Assembly: GCF_022581195.2 (NCBI RefSeq)
Contig: NC_061455.1
Location: 6,754,120-6,818,119 of the forward strand
Origin: Helicoverpa zea
Taxonomy: Eukaryota; Arthropoda; Insecta; Lepidoptera; Noctuidae
Direction of reading: 5' to 3'
DNA: 64,000 nt
Notes under the pieces: generated by a model
What the model saw: only the letters and a program-made list of their open reading frames with translations
Databases searched by the model: none
What the model was told of the DNA's origin: nothing
Shown here: piece by piece, positions 33,001 through 46,731 of the stretch
How positions within the stretch are numbered: the stretch's first letter is position 1
Layout of the letters: each line of letters starts with the position of its first letter
Program-made: the position numbers and the translations under genes

Positions 33001-36000
33001 TCTTTAAACCTTTTTTACCGGTTATAAACAATGAAGACACGATAAGATAAAATATTGCAAGTGCAATTATGATTTAATTCGTTAAGGATGTTTGACATTT
33101 TTGAGTAAATATGCAGAAGTTTAATTTGCTAAAATAAATAAAATTCCACGTAACAGTTGATATGAGAATTTCGTAATCATAACATTGTAATTGGTAAACA
33201 CGTTATTTGATAATAATCCATGCGTTTACGTTGCGTGTGAAATTGAGGGCCATAGCGAATTGACCATTGATTGCGAAAACTTCAAAAACTACGTATCTAT
33301 GTACCACGAGGTCTTTCATTTACTACAGACAATTTGGCACTTTTCGCTGTTCATTTTTACATTAACATTGGAGTCTTGCCAAGACATACACAATACCTGG
33401 CCATTCGTCACAGGTTTCGAGGTCGACTTGGTGTAATATACTCCATGTTTCAATGGGTGTGCGTGACGATATTAAAATTGATATTATGGTGTCTGAAACA
33501 TGTCGAACATGACCAGTTTTTAGTACAGTCAAAGTATTTTTAGAATAGACGCAGCCATAACACGTACAATTTGTACAACTTTAATCCCAATTATACGTAT
33601 TGAATGTTAAAAATCTAAAGAAGCATCAGTTTAGAATAATGTTGTCATTTAAATGCACCAGTTTAACTAGCAAATAATGCGTACAACTGATTTGGATAGG
33701 TACCTACTACGCAGTTGTTTGCCTTTGTGAAAACAATTGCCAAAAGCCTAATGCATTGGCTGATAATGTAGATTTTTCATTCCCTACCTCTGTTTACACG
33801 GAATTATAGTACTGTTAATATATTATTCGCGATACGCAGTAAATTACTTCTATTACTGTCTTAAAATAAGTACAGATGTAAAGAAATAAAAACACCGGTT
33901 ATTGCAGTATCAGCTATAAAGTAAAGTTTTGCACGTTTTCTTCTGTTGTCAATGGAGACATCAGATCTTCCTGTCGACTTTCTCCTTTTAATATGCGATG
34001 TACTTCAACGATATCTACAATCTTGGACATCTCGGTTTTAATGTATTTTATTCTGGTTGCATAAGTCTAAATATGGGTATAAGGTACTAGGAAATTTTGA
34101 ATAGGTGCTAAAACATTAAATGACCAATATTAACTTAGGTACTTAACTTTTTAATTATATGGCTATCTTTTATGGAAAGGCGAAAATAAATAATTTTATG
34201 ACATCTAGTTAGTGTAAAGACTACCTAATGGCTATTTTAATGATCCTAGGTTGTATTATCTACGTCAAAAGCTGCATTTAATTGTATTTATGTACGAGTG
34301 CGCGAATGAAGATACGATTGTTTTTTTTTTTTCAGTGATGCTATTGTTTCATTATTTCGGTAACACCGTATTGTTGTGTAGCGTAACGGATATTACGAAA
34401 TTTTTGTGGAAATATTATGCAGAACCGCAAAATGAAAAATTGCGCGTTCAATATGCTGATGAATATGCTGATTATGTTATTACTTTATTACCATACCGTT
34501 AACTTCCAAAACCTTGGTATCAAGATCCATGGTAGTTTCGTCTCTATGCACTTTATCAATCGAGACCTTTCAACATCGTAAATCGTGATTGCGTGATAGT
34601 ACGTCGTTTCCTTCCTTGCCCTTTGGTAATCACCAGCGTGACCGTTAGGACGTATATGTAGTGTGTTTTAACCGAATTCAAAGAAAGAGGAAGCTGTCAA
34701 TTCTCCGCGCACGTTTTTTAAGCGAAGTAAATGATGCAGCAGCGGAACATCCGCCAGCTAAGTTTGTTAAAGTTCAATCTTCTTCGAAACTTGCTTGTTG
34801 TGAGATAAACCAATTCGACATAGTGTATGAGTGAGCACACTAACTCCCGCCATCTATTAGTAAAGTACTTGTGTGGAAATTATGCCTATTAAAAGTTAAT
34901 TAGTGGGAGCACACACAGGATGCTCGCGCGGTATTGTCGTAAAACAAAATACTAAAAGTAAGGCCACGTTTATTTCATGTTAAGTGGAATTATATTAAGT
35001 TGGCGAATAGCTGGAGGGCACACGTTTGATGGCATGTCTGTTCTGTCATCAGCTGCCGTATGTAAATATAACTTGACACATGACAAATTTAATAGAGGGC
35101 TTACAGCCAAAGGCGCCGCCGCCCGTGAATAAATGAGTAATGCTTTTATTGAAATTCACGCATAATAATGCCTTCGATATCAGCAGGTTCCTTATTAGGT
35201 ATTGCAAAATCGTTGTGTGGTCGATATATCGGCAATTTCGTTTTTTCCAGTCCACTAATTTAAATAATTTTATGTAAATATTAAATTAAATTAACGATCA
35301 TATTATAGGTAATCGTGACCCAGTTGTAAAATACAAGGAAATTGTCAAAATTGTCCTTAAAATTTAACTTCCTTTGCAATGTCCTTTTAATTTCTCAAAG
35401 CGAACAAAGGTGACGATGTATGAGTTTTACAACTTCTTTAGTACTCATTGACAGATTTATGTAGTGGGGCTACGTAGTTATTTGCAAATTGACCATTGTG
35501 ACGAATTCTATTACGAGGCCTTTGTTTGATGAGATACTACAGCCAATGCGATCACTGCTTTGCTAATGTTGATACTTGACACTACGTGCTAGCATTACCT
35601 ACTGTCCTAAGCATGTTTTTAAAGTGTCAGAAGAGAAATGAGGTCACCACGGTGCTCCTCGGTGATAGACTAGCAAGTGATAGATTGCCGTGCGTGAGCG
35701 GGAAACAGCGCAATCGTGCGCATGATCTCTATCTATAAATCTAAACGTTGCTATCTACATTTTTTACGTAGCATGAAGTAAAGAGATCAGTCATCAGATG
35801 AGATATCTTGTTCACAGTTCTTCTATCTTTATAAAAGTTTCGTAGGTACGTAAGCGTAAAATCTACCTTTTCTTAGTCTCCAAAGTGAAATGAACGAATC
35901 ATCTCTCTCTAAATATTGACTAACCAATTCTTTTTAACTATTATGCTAAATATAGTTTCCAGACTTCTTATGAAACCCACTTGACATTATGATATGAAAG

Positions 36001-38546
36001 TAAGCATTCTCAAACAAGAGATGAGTTGGTAAACAAATATTAGCAACAGGTTATTCTGTAAAAATATGGTCTATGTGGTTACGTTATCGTCACGTATTAA
36101 TCTTAGTTATCAACGTGTAATGTATTCACACGTTTTTCGCCTAGGGTGCTCAAGCCTTGGCCAGTATTCAAGAGTTCAAACTCAAGGTTTTGTCTACGCA
36201 CAATCTTGAAGACTCAAGTTCAGTACACTGCAATGCGGATTGCAGATAAAATGCGTGGTCTAAACATTATTTAATAGGTGTGGGCAACAGGCTGGCAGTA
36301 TGCCTGATGAGTTTGAATGAGAGACGAACAGCCAAAGATATCAGAGGAGGATGATTCAGCGAAGCCTCGCAGGCTGGATTTAACAAATTAGAATTAGTCG
36401 CACGACTGACGTTGGAAAGAGTTCAAGAGATGACATCACGGGTGCAATTTTTGGCGTGTAAAATGACAAGCCGGGGCAGTAGGAAAATAGGTGATAGCGG
36501 CCACCTTTGATTTAGAAATACATGTAGTAACCTCAATGTAGGGTGATTTCAAATGCTTAAACGTAAACGCTATGCGTATACGCAACGCGTGAGAAATAAG
36601 AATAAAGGCTCTTACCCACATATCAATGAATCTATGCTAATCCAAAGGCTTGTTCGCAATCTATGAGACCCGGATTTGGCGTAAACACAATTGAGTTTGC
36701 ATCGCGATTGTGTCACCTTATGGGTCAACTTTCTTGGACCTAAATGACGCACAGACACCTGTGCACCGCTACTGGGTCATGTATATCGAGCCGTGATACA
36801 GATCTCCAGCCAAACCGAGTGTTTTCATTAACGTAAAAGTATATCAGGTGCATGGTTTTAAAATAAAAGTAATCAAGGTTGTCTTGAGATCGTGTTCCAA
36901 ATAAAGAGCAATGGGAAACAAGTTATAAGATTCTTCTGTTTGATAATTTTAAAATCTTGTTGCCAATTAGTTCGATTAGCAGGCATCTGACGTGCCTTGC
37001 GGAAAACATACTGTATGGAGTTTTCCACATATTGACACCGGTATGGAAACTTACGTACATAACTTACTTCCGAGTACACGCCTAGCTTGCACGAGCTTGT
37101 ACCTTTACAAGTACACATGGTATCTTGCATGATGCATGAATTTTATTATGTCATGTCAAAGTACATACATATTACCAAGAACTTGCCGAAACATATAATT
37201 GTAAGATGTTATCATTATAAATATCAATTTCACAAAGATTTGGATCTCTCCACAATAGGGTCACACGGTACAATTACAATTTACACAGAAATGTTGCTAG
37301 TTTTTTTAATATTGCTAGTTTGGCCCAGTTATTAGGTTCCTTGTTCGCGATCAAAGATTAATTCCCGAGAAATTAGTATAGGTTCTGTGTTTTATTATCA
37401 ACATCTGGTACTTAATCGACAGTTATTGTATGATTCGAGGAATAAATGTCAATAAACTGGCACGCTTTTGACGTTAGGTGATGTGTTATAATTGTTCATG
37501 TCCTTAATCAATATCTATAAACAACGATAGCAAGAATTCAGTTCCTCTAATACATGCTGCACTTCCCGTATTAACGTTCGAAGCATCCAAATTCCATCGA
37601 TCCAAAATAAAACAATAAGGCGACATTTTTGCGCAACGCCAGATATATTGCGAAGCTGTCGTTGGGCAGATGACCCTTCTAGGGCGGGCGGGCGACTGGC
37701 GCGGCCCCCTGACATACATACAAACACAACTAAAATTAGATCTGTGATTCTCTCACTACCACTACACGCTAGACGCAAACGAATGGATTATAGTATTATT
37801 AGAGCGGGTACGCGGTACAAATAACAGTGTAAATGAACTATTGCGGCAAGATTTGTTGCTATCCGGAACCCACCAAATGAGCAACAACCGTTTGATGAGC
37901 GAATGATAAATGGATTTCGTAATGGCGTTCCGTGGGCGGAGTACCGGAGTGTTAGTTTGGCACTTTAGTTTGCAATTTTTTCAAAACGTAATAATCATAC
38001 TAGGTGCTCGTATTATGCCGGTGGAACTGAATATTTGCGTACCATTTAATTTATATACGCAGTTCATTTGTTTTAATAAAAAATCTTCTAAACGTTTAAT
38101 TGAACTTTTAAATTCAAATGAATCAAACTGAAACAAATTATACTCTTTCATCGGTGCGCTAACCGACCAATCAAACCCGAATATCGATTACTTCTGTTTC
38201 TCAGTAAAGGAAGTAATGGTTACTTTGTACGTCAATGCGTGATTCAAATAATGCTATATTTACGTAAAATGCTGAAGACTAAACTCTTTGATGGAGAGCT
38301 TCTGTTACATAAAATGTAGGTCGAATAAACATTTGATATCCTTTCGTTTCGCTTTGACCAACCCGTATTATTGATCTTGAATAAAAATAGTGTAGGTAGT
38401 CACGAAAGATAGCCGTCTTACCTCCTACTTAGCTTTGAATTATTTACCTTCAATTATTTTATGGCAATATCTACAAGTATTTTAAACACAACTTGAAAGA
38501 ACATAGGATAGTTTTTATCCTGGACTTTTGAAGAATTCTCTTGGAA
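30008..38546. other. Intron sequence, no gene recognised
   Basis: AT-rich intron with scattered CpG-richer pockets (30300-30440, 31380-31420, 31990-32110). The stretch 31990-32270 contains CGTCAGTTCAAC and ends in a donor-like GAGGTTAGT; it could be an untranslated exon, but I cannot support it. Frames at 33191-33543 and 34251-34502 match nothing known to me. Confidence 0.4.
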
Positions 38547-38815
38547 ACGCGATATAACCGAACTCTACGCGGGCGAAGCCGCGGGCGGAAGCTAGTTCGC
38601 TATAAGTAACTATGAAAAAAGCAAATCCAAATAAAATGTTATTATTATTTGAAGAAAAAAGTTTTGAATGGTTATTTATTGACTATCATTACGTAAATAG
38701 CTATGAAATAAAGCGTGTAATTTGCAAAACAGCAGCTTTATTTTTAACTAGCTGTTGCCCGCGACTTCGTCTGCGTGGGCAATTTGGAATTGTCAAAATA
38801 CTACTTATGCCGTAG
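38547..38815. repeat. Two head-to-head ends of a dispersed GC-rich repeat
   Basis: At about 38560-38600 the sequence ACGCGGGCGAAGCCGCGGGC then GGAAGCTAGTT is the minus-strand form of a repeat start. At 38747 AACTAGCTGTTGCCCGCGAC opens the same type of repeat on the plus strand. Related starts occur at 47544 and 59878. They appear to be ends of LINE-derived non-autonomous elements common in Lepidoptera. Full boundaries were not resolved. Confidence 0.5.
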
Positions 38816-39063
38816 CGTAGGTGTTTTCTTTTACATAACAATATAATTAGGATTACCACTTAGCAGCAGCACGGGTTGATCAATCAAGGTGGTGTCGACG
38901 ACGTGTGACTATTTATCTAAACAAAAGAAGTAAAGTTTGTGACGTTGAGGAAATCTCTGGATCTAATCAACCGATTTGGAAAATTATTACGTAATTCTCA
39001 CATAAAACAAAGGTCTGACAAAGTTGTCATTTGTACATTTTCTGCAGCAGCTGCGACAAATCA
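38816..39063. other. Intron sequence, nothing recognised
   Basis: Short unclassified stretch between repeat fragments. Confidence 0.4.
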
Positions 39064-39225
39064 GGAGCCAGAAAGAAAGTCTGTCAAACAGTTTTACTTA
39101 CTACGGATAACGCGGTGTCTAGTTCACTGGGTTGAAGAGATCAGATAGGCACTCCAAGTAAATATGGTACTCAAAAAGATTCGGTTTGACTGGAAGCCAA
39201 CACCCACACAATTGAGGAGCTGGGT
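39064..39225 (+). mobile_element. Degenerate SINE fragment (second SINE family)
   Basis: GGAGCCAGAAAGAAAGTCTG, then CTGGGTTGAAGAGATCAGAT with AGGCACTCC, and GACTGGAAGCCAACACC follow the body of the SINE at 60248-60630, with several substitutions and deletions. The tRNA-like head is missing. It is an old copy. Confidence 0.65.
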
Positions 39226-40064
39226 GGATGATGACTGAGTCATCAGGCAAACGCATAGTTTCACTACTTGTATTTCGGTGATTTTCTGTGCACTCACTCA
39301 CTATGTTATGTTGGAATTCCACCGAAATGTTTGCATTAGTTCACGATCAGGTAAAGTATACGTCCGAGAGAGTAAGTCCAATTCGTGTGTTGGCACTTGA
39401 AGCCTGCAGTTCTTCCAAGATTTTCAAAATGTACGCTCGCAAATTGTCATTTCTTGGTGGAGCCAGCAGATCAGAAGAAACATAAGTGCTGTGTATACTG
39501 TGCGTCACTACTGCACAACGGTAAAATTTCGTCTTTATAAATAGCACAAAGGTTCGCTCTCTTGCGGAGGACATTTAAATACCATATTATGTGTCACACG
39601 TAGGTAAACAGGACAACAGTATATTATCATCGAACCGCTTTCAAAGATCTGATGAGCGAACAGACCAGAACTGACTTGATCGCCTCGAGAAAATCAGAGC
39701 TCTATGAAGCGATCATTCGCTTTGGTTCCTACAGTTATTGTGGTTTCTGAAAATGTATTCAATTAACCAACGATGAATATAATTCTTAGCCGGCCGACTC
39801 TTTTGACTTCTCGAAAATCATAACGTTGGTTTTTGTGCAATGCACAAACGGAAATTCTATACATTACACATTCGATATTCACACTTCTACAGAATTGATA
39901 TTAAAAGGTTTGACAACGGGCTATAGTAGCGTAGTTAAACTAACTGAAACAATTTTAGTGATTCTTCAATAAAGTTAGAGAAGCGGGTGTGCATGATGAA
40001 CATTAAGAGTTGGTAAATACGTGATGAAGATGACCTAATTCATTACTATTCTAATTTGTTCATG
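39226..40064. other. Intron sequence, nothing recognised
   Basis: No exon or complete repeat seen. Confidence 0.4.
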
Positions 40065-40545
40065 TACCACAAAACTCAAGTTAAGGTGGAGAAAAGGATT
40101 ACCAAGCTCCCAAAGGCCTGGGCATTTGCAACACGTTGCATGGCATCCTGGAAAGTTACGTAATTCTCAGCCATCAGTTTGAGCAGCGTGAGGGAGTGCC
40201 AGGCTTTGGCCCTAGTGGGCCTCACAGGGGTTTGCTGAATCTCCTTGAGGGGCGCGTGAAATAACGGGTCTCCCAGAAGCCGGAAGGTCGATGACCCACT
40301 CAAAACTAATCGCTCACGCCTACGGTGGCCGGGAGTCGTCTCTCGACATCCGGCTTTCGTGGTGTCTTACCGCAGTGGCTGGGATGAGAGTTGGGAATTT
40401 TCAGTCGCTCCGCCGCCTCATTCTTTGTCATCCCATTTCTTCTCGCTTCAGATCATGGTTTAAACCGGGGCCGGGTGCGATAGGTCGCACAGTCCGCGCA
40501 GTGGTGACACCCAGGCGCCACCTCCATGAGATCAGAGTTGGCAAT
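40065..40545. repeat. GC-rich block, probably a retroelement fragment
   Basis: This 480-bp stretch is much richer in G+C than its flanks and ends abruptly on both sides. The minus strand has a 75-codon frame (40076-40303) and the plus strand a 105-codon frame (40291-40608); neither shows a domain I recognise. Sharp composition borders and absence of splice sites favour a truncated LINE or other retro-insert. Not assigned to a family. Confidence 0.35.
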
Positions 40546-41203
40546 GTATGTTTGCAAAAACTAATAGAACATTTAGCAAAAACACGTTTGATAGTAATTC
40601 TGTCTTAGTAACTGAATAATATAAATGATATAAACGTAGCTATATAAAAGATGTTTTTTTTGACTCAGTCCGTGGGTCTGACTGTGACTGTTCGTAATTG
40701 TAAACGGTGTATTTGTGATATAATTCTTAGCTCGATGATTTGTGATCAGAAGTTGAAAGCAAGTATGTCTCTGGCCTGCGACGCGTAATTTGTACGTTTT
40801 CAGAACGAACGAACTCTTGTCTTCTGTTGACATCTTGTTGACGTATTGTGACAGGTAGTTATTCCCATTGATTTTAATTTTAGAAGTGACACAATGTTTT
40901 CGGTCGTATTTTGCCTACATTCTTCATTACTCAAAAAGTATATTAATAAGGACCTTCTATTTATATGTAAGTGAATTCAAAATAATGTAATATATTAAAA
41001 CCAGGAACTTATTTTTAAGGATGTTTGAATATTAATTACAATGTTTTTTTTATAATAATAAAATCTTAGACTCGCAATGCACTTTCAGTGTGATGCATGT
41101 TTGTTATTGGATGAAATCAATGGATATTCATGTTTATGAGAGGTATAGCTTATATTATGTCAGAACAACATATGTAGACTTTTTAAGAATGTGGGAAGTT
41201 CAT
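40546..41203. other. Intron sequence, nothing recognised
   Basis: AT-rich, no supported feature. Confidence 0.4.
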
Positions 41204-41965
41204 AATTTCTTCGGGACGTGGGTGCCACTTCCCATGGGAACTACTGCCCGCACCGGTATAAAATATACCCTATGTTACTCGCAGATAATGTAGCTTTCTA
41301 ATGGTGAAAGAATTATAAAAATGTCCCTGATGATGCGCTGATATTTCTTGTAGTGTTTTTATAGTAGCGAAATACACACGTTGTCATATAATTTTTTCTT
41401 GAAAGTAAGAACATACCATGACAAAGTGAAGTCTGTTTTCATTGATATTTTACCTACTACCTGTTTTATGGCACATCTGTTTCTGCATGATTTTCTTCAT
41501 CTATAATTTTAGGATATCATTTCTTTAAATTCAGTTTTTTGCTCAAGTTACTTATAAATGCGTTATTTTCTATGTAAAGATTGATAATAGGCCGATAAAC
41601 TTACAAAGTTCAACATTCAAATATGTGTCATTATTGCACCCGCTGTTGCAGAAACGTTAACAGAAATTATCGTTCATTGCTCATCCCCCGTAGGTGATAG
41701 CGTGATAATATATACCCTATATGTTGAACCGGTTCCCAGGTAATATTCATGCAAAATTTGATTTAAATCTATGCAGTACTTTTCGAGTTCAGTGAGACCA
41801 AACATACAGACAAACAGACAAACAGACAAACAGACAAAAATTCTAAAAACTATATATTTGGGTTCAGAATCGATAATAGATCACCCCCCAAGTATTCTTT
41901 TAAAAAAATATTCTATGTACAGTTTTGACTTTCCTATAATTTTATTATATGTATAGATATAGACA
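41204..41965 (+). mobile_element. Non-autonomous LINE-like repeat with (ACAGACAA)n tail
   Basis: Opens near TTCGGGACGTGGGTGCCACT, runs through TATGTTACTCGCAGATAATG, and ends with a run of ACAGACAA units (41805-41840) followed by TTTATTATATGTATAGATAT. The same terminal words (tetranucleotide CAGACA run, then TATTATATGTATAGATATAG) end the repeat at 61600-62410, so the two share a 3' end. No coding capacity. Confidence 0.6.
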
Positions 41966-44383
41966 AATTAGTGTTTATGTCATCGACCTTACAAGGTCAT
42001 CTTGAGACTATTATGTCTTTAGGGTGATTTATTTAGGGTTGTCAATATTTAAATGTCAAAATCGATTTAAAATTTGTTCTTTCTCGGCTATAATAATATT
42101 CATTGATTTATCTCTCCAATAAATTATTGTTGACATGTTACAGGAAGACATATATCATGGGTTCTTTAAAATAGTAAGTAGTCAATGTACTCTAGTCCAT
42201 AGAATATTCACGCCACGGTCGCGCAGACCCGTTACCCTACTCTGTAAGTAGAATACTGATACAAAACAGTCAATCGCTGCTGAATCCATCATAGTAATGA
42301 CTGTCTGTGGTTTATGACTCTATGGCCTTTTAAATTGCCAACTTATAACTCGACAAGTTGGTCTGAACTTAGAATGGTCAGTGGTTTAGTTAAATTGGAA
42401 ATAGTTTTCGCTATTTGCCCTTATTTAGTTAGGAGCCTTAAAAGTGTAGCAACGAGCTTTTACGATTTCTATAGTGGGGAAAGTCTTGTTTGTTAATTCA
42501 TACACGATGAATAGATAAATGAATTTAATTCACCATCCGTAATAGGGTACATTGATTCACCGAAATATGCAACTGAATGATGGCATTTCTTTCTTATCCC
42601 TAAGAGACTCTTGCCATTTACGCAGAAAACGCTTATTCATAATTTAGAAAGGGCTCTCACAAATACCAACGTCAGATGTTATGTAGGTAAAGCTCACATA
42701 ACGATTGCAGAATCTTGCCTATGAGAAGTGGCATTTGTCAGGTCCATAAAAATATCAGCAATCATCTGGTCAAACGGCCTATGTTCCCGGCGTAGGCGCA
42801 ACGATCTCTTGTACTTTAACTGATATTCATACATGTACTTTTACGATCACAGGGTTGGTAGGAAATACTATAGGAAGCTTGAATAATCTTAAAATAATTG
42901 ACCCACGAATCTCTTTATTGATATTATTTTAGGGTCAATGCCGAAAGTGAAATGATCAATAACACAGCTGTCATAATTTAAATTGATATGACTTTATTTT
43001 GACGCGGAATTTAAACGGACATGATTAAGATCATTGAGCCCTTTAAAATGGACGGTCATAAATTAATTGTATTTTAATATTATGTCAGCCCTACTGCATG
43101 TTAATTTGACGTTTCAACGTTCCCAATTGATGCCCACGCGCATGCTGTTTGACCCTCCAACCGGCCATTCACAAAATTACTATTGAGGCATCATCCGCAA
43201 TAATTATGCTTTATGAGCACAATTACTATTACATCGGCTTTGTCTATTCTTAGATCGATGTATTTGGTTTCTTAATTTTTAATTTCGTCAAGTAGTTAGT
43301 AGATACTTGTAATGCACCGGCAAGACCTCTTGCGGGCAGAAGTCATCTCAAAATTAGTTAAATGCCAACATTACACTGTTGAGCTCGGGGTCAGGCGTAA
43401 GTATATGGTAAGCACAGAGCTACAACTTTGTATAATAGCTCAATTTACACTTTTCTGTTTGCAGCATCTAACATTTCTTAGTTCTAATGTTGTTTGTGAG
43501 TATGATTTTGAGTCGAAAACACAGCTTTCACGTAACAAGTGCGCATCATCATGTATGTGCAAATCATTATTATCGAATTGATCCCTCGTATGTACAGACA
43601 GACATGATTTCTGTATACTTTTATCGTCAACCATTCTAATCTAATTTGCCACGAAATACGCGAAAGTTAACAAATTGGAGTGAAAAATGAACATGTTTTA
43701 GCTTTATTCTTACCACGTGGCGGAAATGGGCGCTGTCAACCGATCCTAATGATGCGTGGCGTTGCGCCGCGTGGGAACAGTTACGAACATAAAGCGAGAC
43801 CATTTTTTACATCTGTTAAATCAAAGCCGCCTTTTTGTTGCCCCACTTTGATTCAATAATTGGATAGATTCATGATGTTTTGAACTGTAGGCCAAAATGC
43901 AGGAAGAAAACAGCCTAAAATATAGGAGTGAGAGAATTTATACTGTCATTTTCGAGCTGTAAAGCTGTGATTCAATTTATCAAAACTACCAATTAAGTCA
44001 ATTAAAAAAGTGATAGAATTCTAATTAAATTGCACGTTGCTAAATGAGTACTTACTGTTTGAAATATTCATATCAAATAATAGTTACGTGCGCGGGACGC
44101 CGTCGATTTCACTTTGTAATGGTTGGTGTCGGCAATGCTAAGGGCTTGCCGTGTCATCACGAAATGTAGAAAGCTTATGTTTTATATAACGCTGTTAATT
44201 AGTTATGGGAACATGGATCATCATCAGAGGTGTATAAAAAAATCATTTAATTTATAATGCTTAACAAATATCCTATTATTGTTATAAGTTACCAATAGCT
44301 AACTAAATGTTACTTACTTGGATGAAGAAACACATTTGTTAAAATATCAGTAATGGTCAAGTAAAAGTTAATACTCTTACTGA
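41966..44383. other. Intron sequence, nothing recognised
   Basis: AT-rich. No supported exon or repeat. Confidence 0.4.
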
Positions 44384-44417
44384 TAGTTTTAGTTGTTGAT
44401 GAAGAAACTGGCTGTTA
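44384..44417 (-). repeat. End fragment of a Harbinger-like foldback
   Basis: GTTGATGAAGAAACTGGCTG followed by TTA matches, with a few changes, the right end of the element at 62552-62738. No partner end was found, so this is a relic or a chance match to a short motif. Confidence 0.35.
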
Positions 44418-45656
44418 ATAGGGAACTTATTGTACCTACATGTAATTTTTTTTTGCATACTGCAGTGACTATAGCGACAGTTGACTTCATAGTTATGCTA
44501 TAATTAAAACTGACCTACTCTAAACATCTATTTATGAAGTTTTTTGCATCTAAGTACCTATTACAATGATCTTGAAAAAGTTATATTGTCTGCATTAGTA
44601 CGTAAGAATGAATGAAATAGATAACAATCATTAAACGAAGGCTACTTGCATGCATATTAAATACCTTGTTCTAAGAATGCCGTAGGTATACCTGGGTTAA
44701 TAGAAAAACAATACAGTTTGTAGATAATTACTGATTTACTTCCACTAAGTAAATTGTCTCACTATTTCTATAAAATCGTGTGAACTCTTGTGCCGTGTAA
44801 TTATGAAGCAAACAGAGGAAGTGTGTCGGTTTCTATTATCGTAGACAGTCGCACGCGCAGTCACTAGACCAATTTTGAGACAAGCTGCCCTAAATAAGCT
44901 GTCTCTGAATTTCACCCGATGGGGTCCAATATTTAACGAGGAAAATAAGAAAGTCATGTTCCAAGTACCGGTAGAAAAGGGGAAGAAATTAAAAACCTTC
45001 ATAAAACGTTCGAAATTGGGTAAAAAATGCTATAGTCTCTACAGTATAGGAAGGTAATTTCAATAAAACAATGGGAACGTTTTCCCCAAGCTTTTGTCTT
45101 CCGTCGCCCCTGAAAGATGATAAATGACTTTTGTATTTAACACGAGCATAATGAAAAAAACCCACAATGAGTGAAGCCGTTGAAGATTAACATCTCTTCA
45201 TACATGGAATACGATTTTAGAGGTCGATTCACTGATTAGTCGGATCGTGACACACGTCCTCGCGTCTGCGCACAGCGGCTTAACAGAAACACTTGAATAT
45301 TTTTAAAACACCATACATTTTCATGTATTGTTCTCAGAGCTATGTTAAAGATAGACCGTCCTCAGCTTCTTGGCCGTTACAAGTAATGTGTCAATCTTAG
45401 AGTATGAATAAAACAAATTTTAGAACGCTAATGTAGTCGTTGGCATGTTACCCAAACGCTGCCGTCCTACGTCAGCAAAGTGCATGTATGTGCATATTCA
45501 GTTGGCATTTGTTTTGTTAACGTTTCACCGCTCTAGCATCTATAAATTAAACGAAACACTAATGAGTGATTCCTAGTACTTTATAGTGAAGGCACACCAC
45601 CTGAGTTTTATTATAGGTACTTAAAAGGTTCTTGTTCCATAAATTCGTTTTGGTTT
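44418..45656. other. Intron sequence with one orphan open frame
   Basis: Mostly featureless. From a TAG at about 44842 a plus-strand frame runs about 70 codons (includes LNKLSLNFTRWGPIFNEEN) to about 45057, with a GTAATT donor-like sequence overlapping its stop. The phase of that donor does not match the exon at 46732 and there is no upstream ATG in frame, so I do not call it an exon. Confidence 0.3.
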
Positions 45657-45658
45657 TA

Positions 45659-46026
45659 TACAGGAATGAATTTTAAGCAGTGCGCAAAAAAAAACTGGTG
45701 GTCCAGAATCCTTAACAGAACATATCTGCATCATCAGTAAAAAAAAAATTTTCATTATTTTATCCGCCCTAAAATCAGCAAAATATGGATACCAACTATT
45801 CTTAAGCGCGCCGAGCGGAGCTCCGTCAGTAAATCGGTTTTGCGTTGCCGCCGTGCATACTATGACGACTGTGACCGTACTATCGGTTACAAAATAAACA
45901 TCTTTCGATATCAATAACTTTTCTTTTTTGTACTAAAACACTAAAAAATAAAAATATACGTATCTTTAAAACTTATTTAACTATAAGTTGACAAAGTTTG
46001 CGCACTGGATAAAATTCATTCCTGTA
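45659..46026. mobile_element. 368-bp TIR element (MITE)
   Basis: The left end TACAGGAATGAATTTTAAGC (continuing AGTGCGCAAA) is mirrored by the right end TTTGCGCACTGG through CATTCCTGTA. The arms match for about 30 bases with about two mismatches. TA is present outside both ends (45657-45658 and 46027-46028). The interior is non-coding; the frame on the minus strand is incidental. Probably Tc1/mariner-mobilised. Confidence 0.82.
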
Positions 46027-46731
46027 TAAGATGGATCGCGGTGCTACGTATAAGTGTATCTACTTTCGTGCTACAGACCCCTGTTCATACAGGCGGACAT
46101 AACAGGCAGTTTATTAATTAGATCATCTGATTCACACTAGAAGGTGGTAACCGTCGGATGTATATTGTTGTGAAGTCTGAGGTAGGCGTTAGATAGCAAC
46201 CTGTCACTGCCCACGCGGGTACATAGCCGTGCTCTTTGACCCAGCACGATCCTGCGACGCGTGGCTGAGAATTATGCCAAGAGACTTAACGATAACATTT
46301 ACTAGGCGTTTTGTTTACGCGTGACTGTTGTTTCATTGAAGAACTAGACGCAGATCGTGACTATAACTCATGCAGATCGATCGATCAACTCTGTGTATAA
46401 CGTTACTACGAGAGGCCACCTACATAAGTTCGCCTAACCGTTTTTTGGGGTCTTAATGACAGGCTATTAGGACCACTTTGTTTTGTTTATCAATGAACAT
46501 TGTACAGTGTAGTATGTATGTAGGTACTGCTTATACATGTACTAACCAAAATGTTTTTTCGTACAAATATAAATTAATTTTATATGACTATACTGTAAAT
46601 AATTATCCAGTAGTCAGAAGAGTTTGATTAGTGAAGAAAAACTCCATGATACTTTTTTTAACGTTTTATGTTAGATAGGTACGTGTGTTAAAATATACCT
46701 TAATTAATATTTTATGTCTCATTGCGTACAG

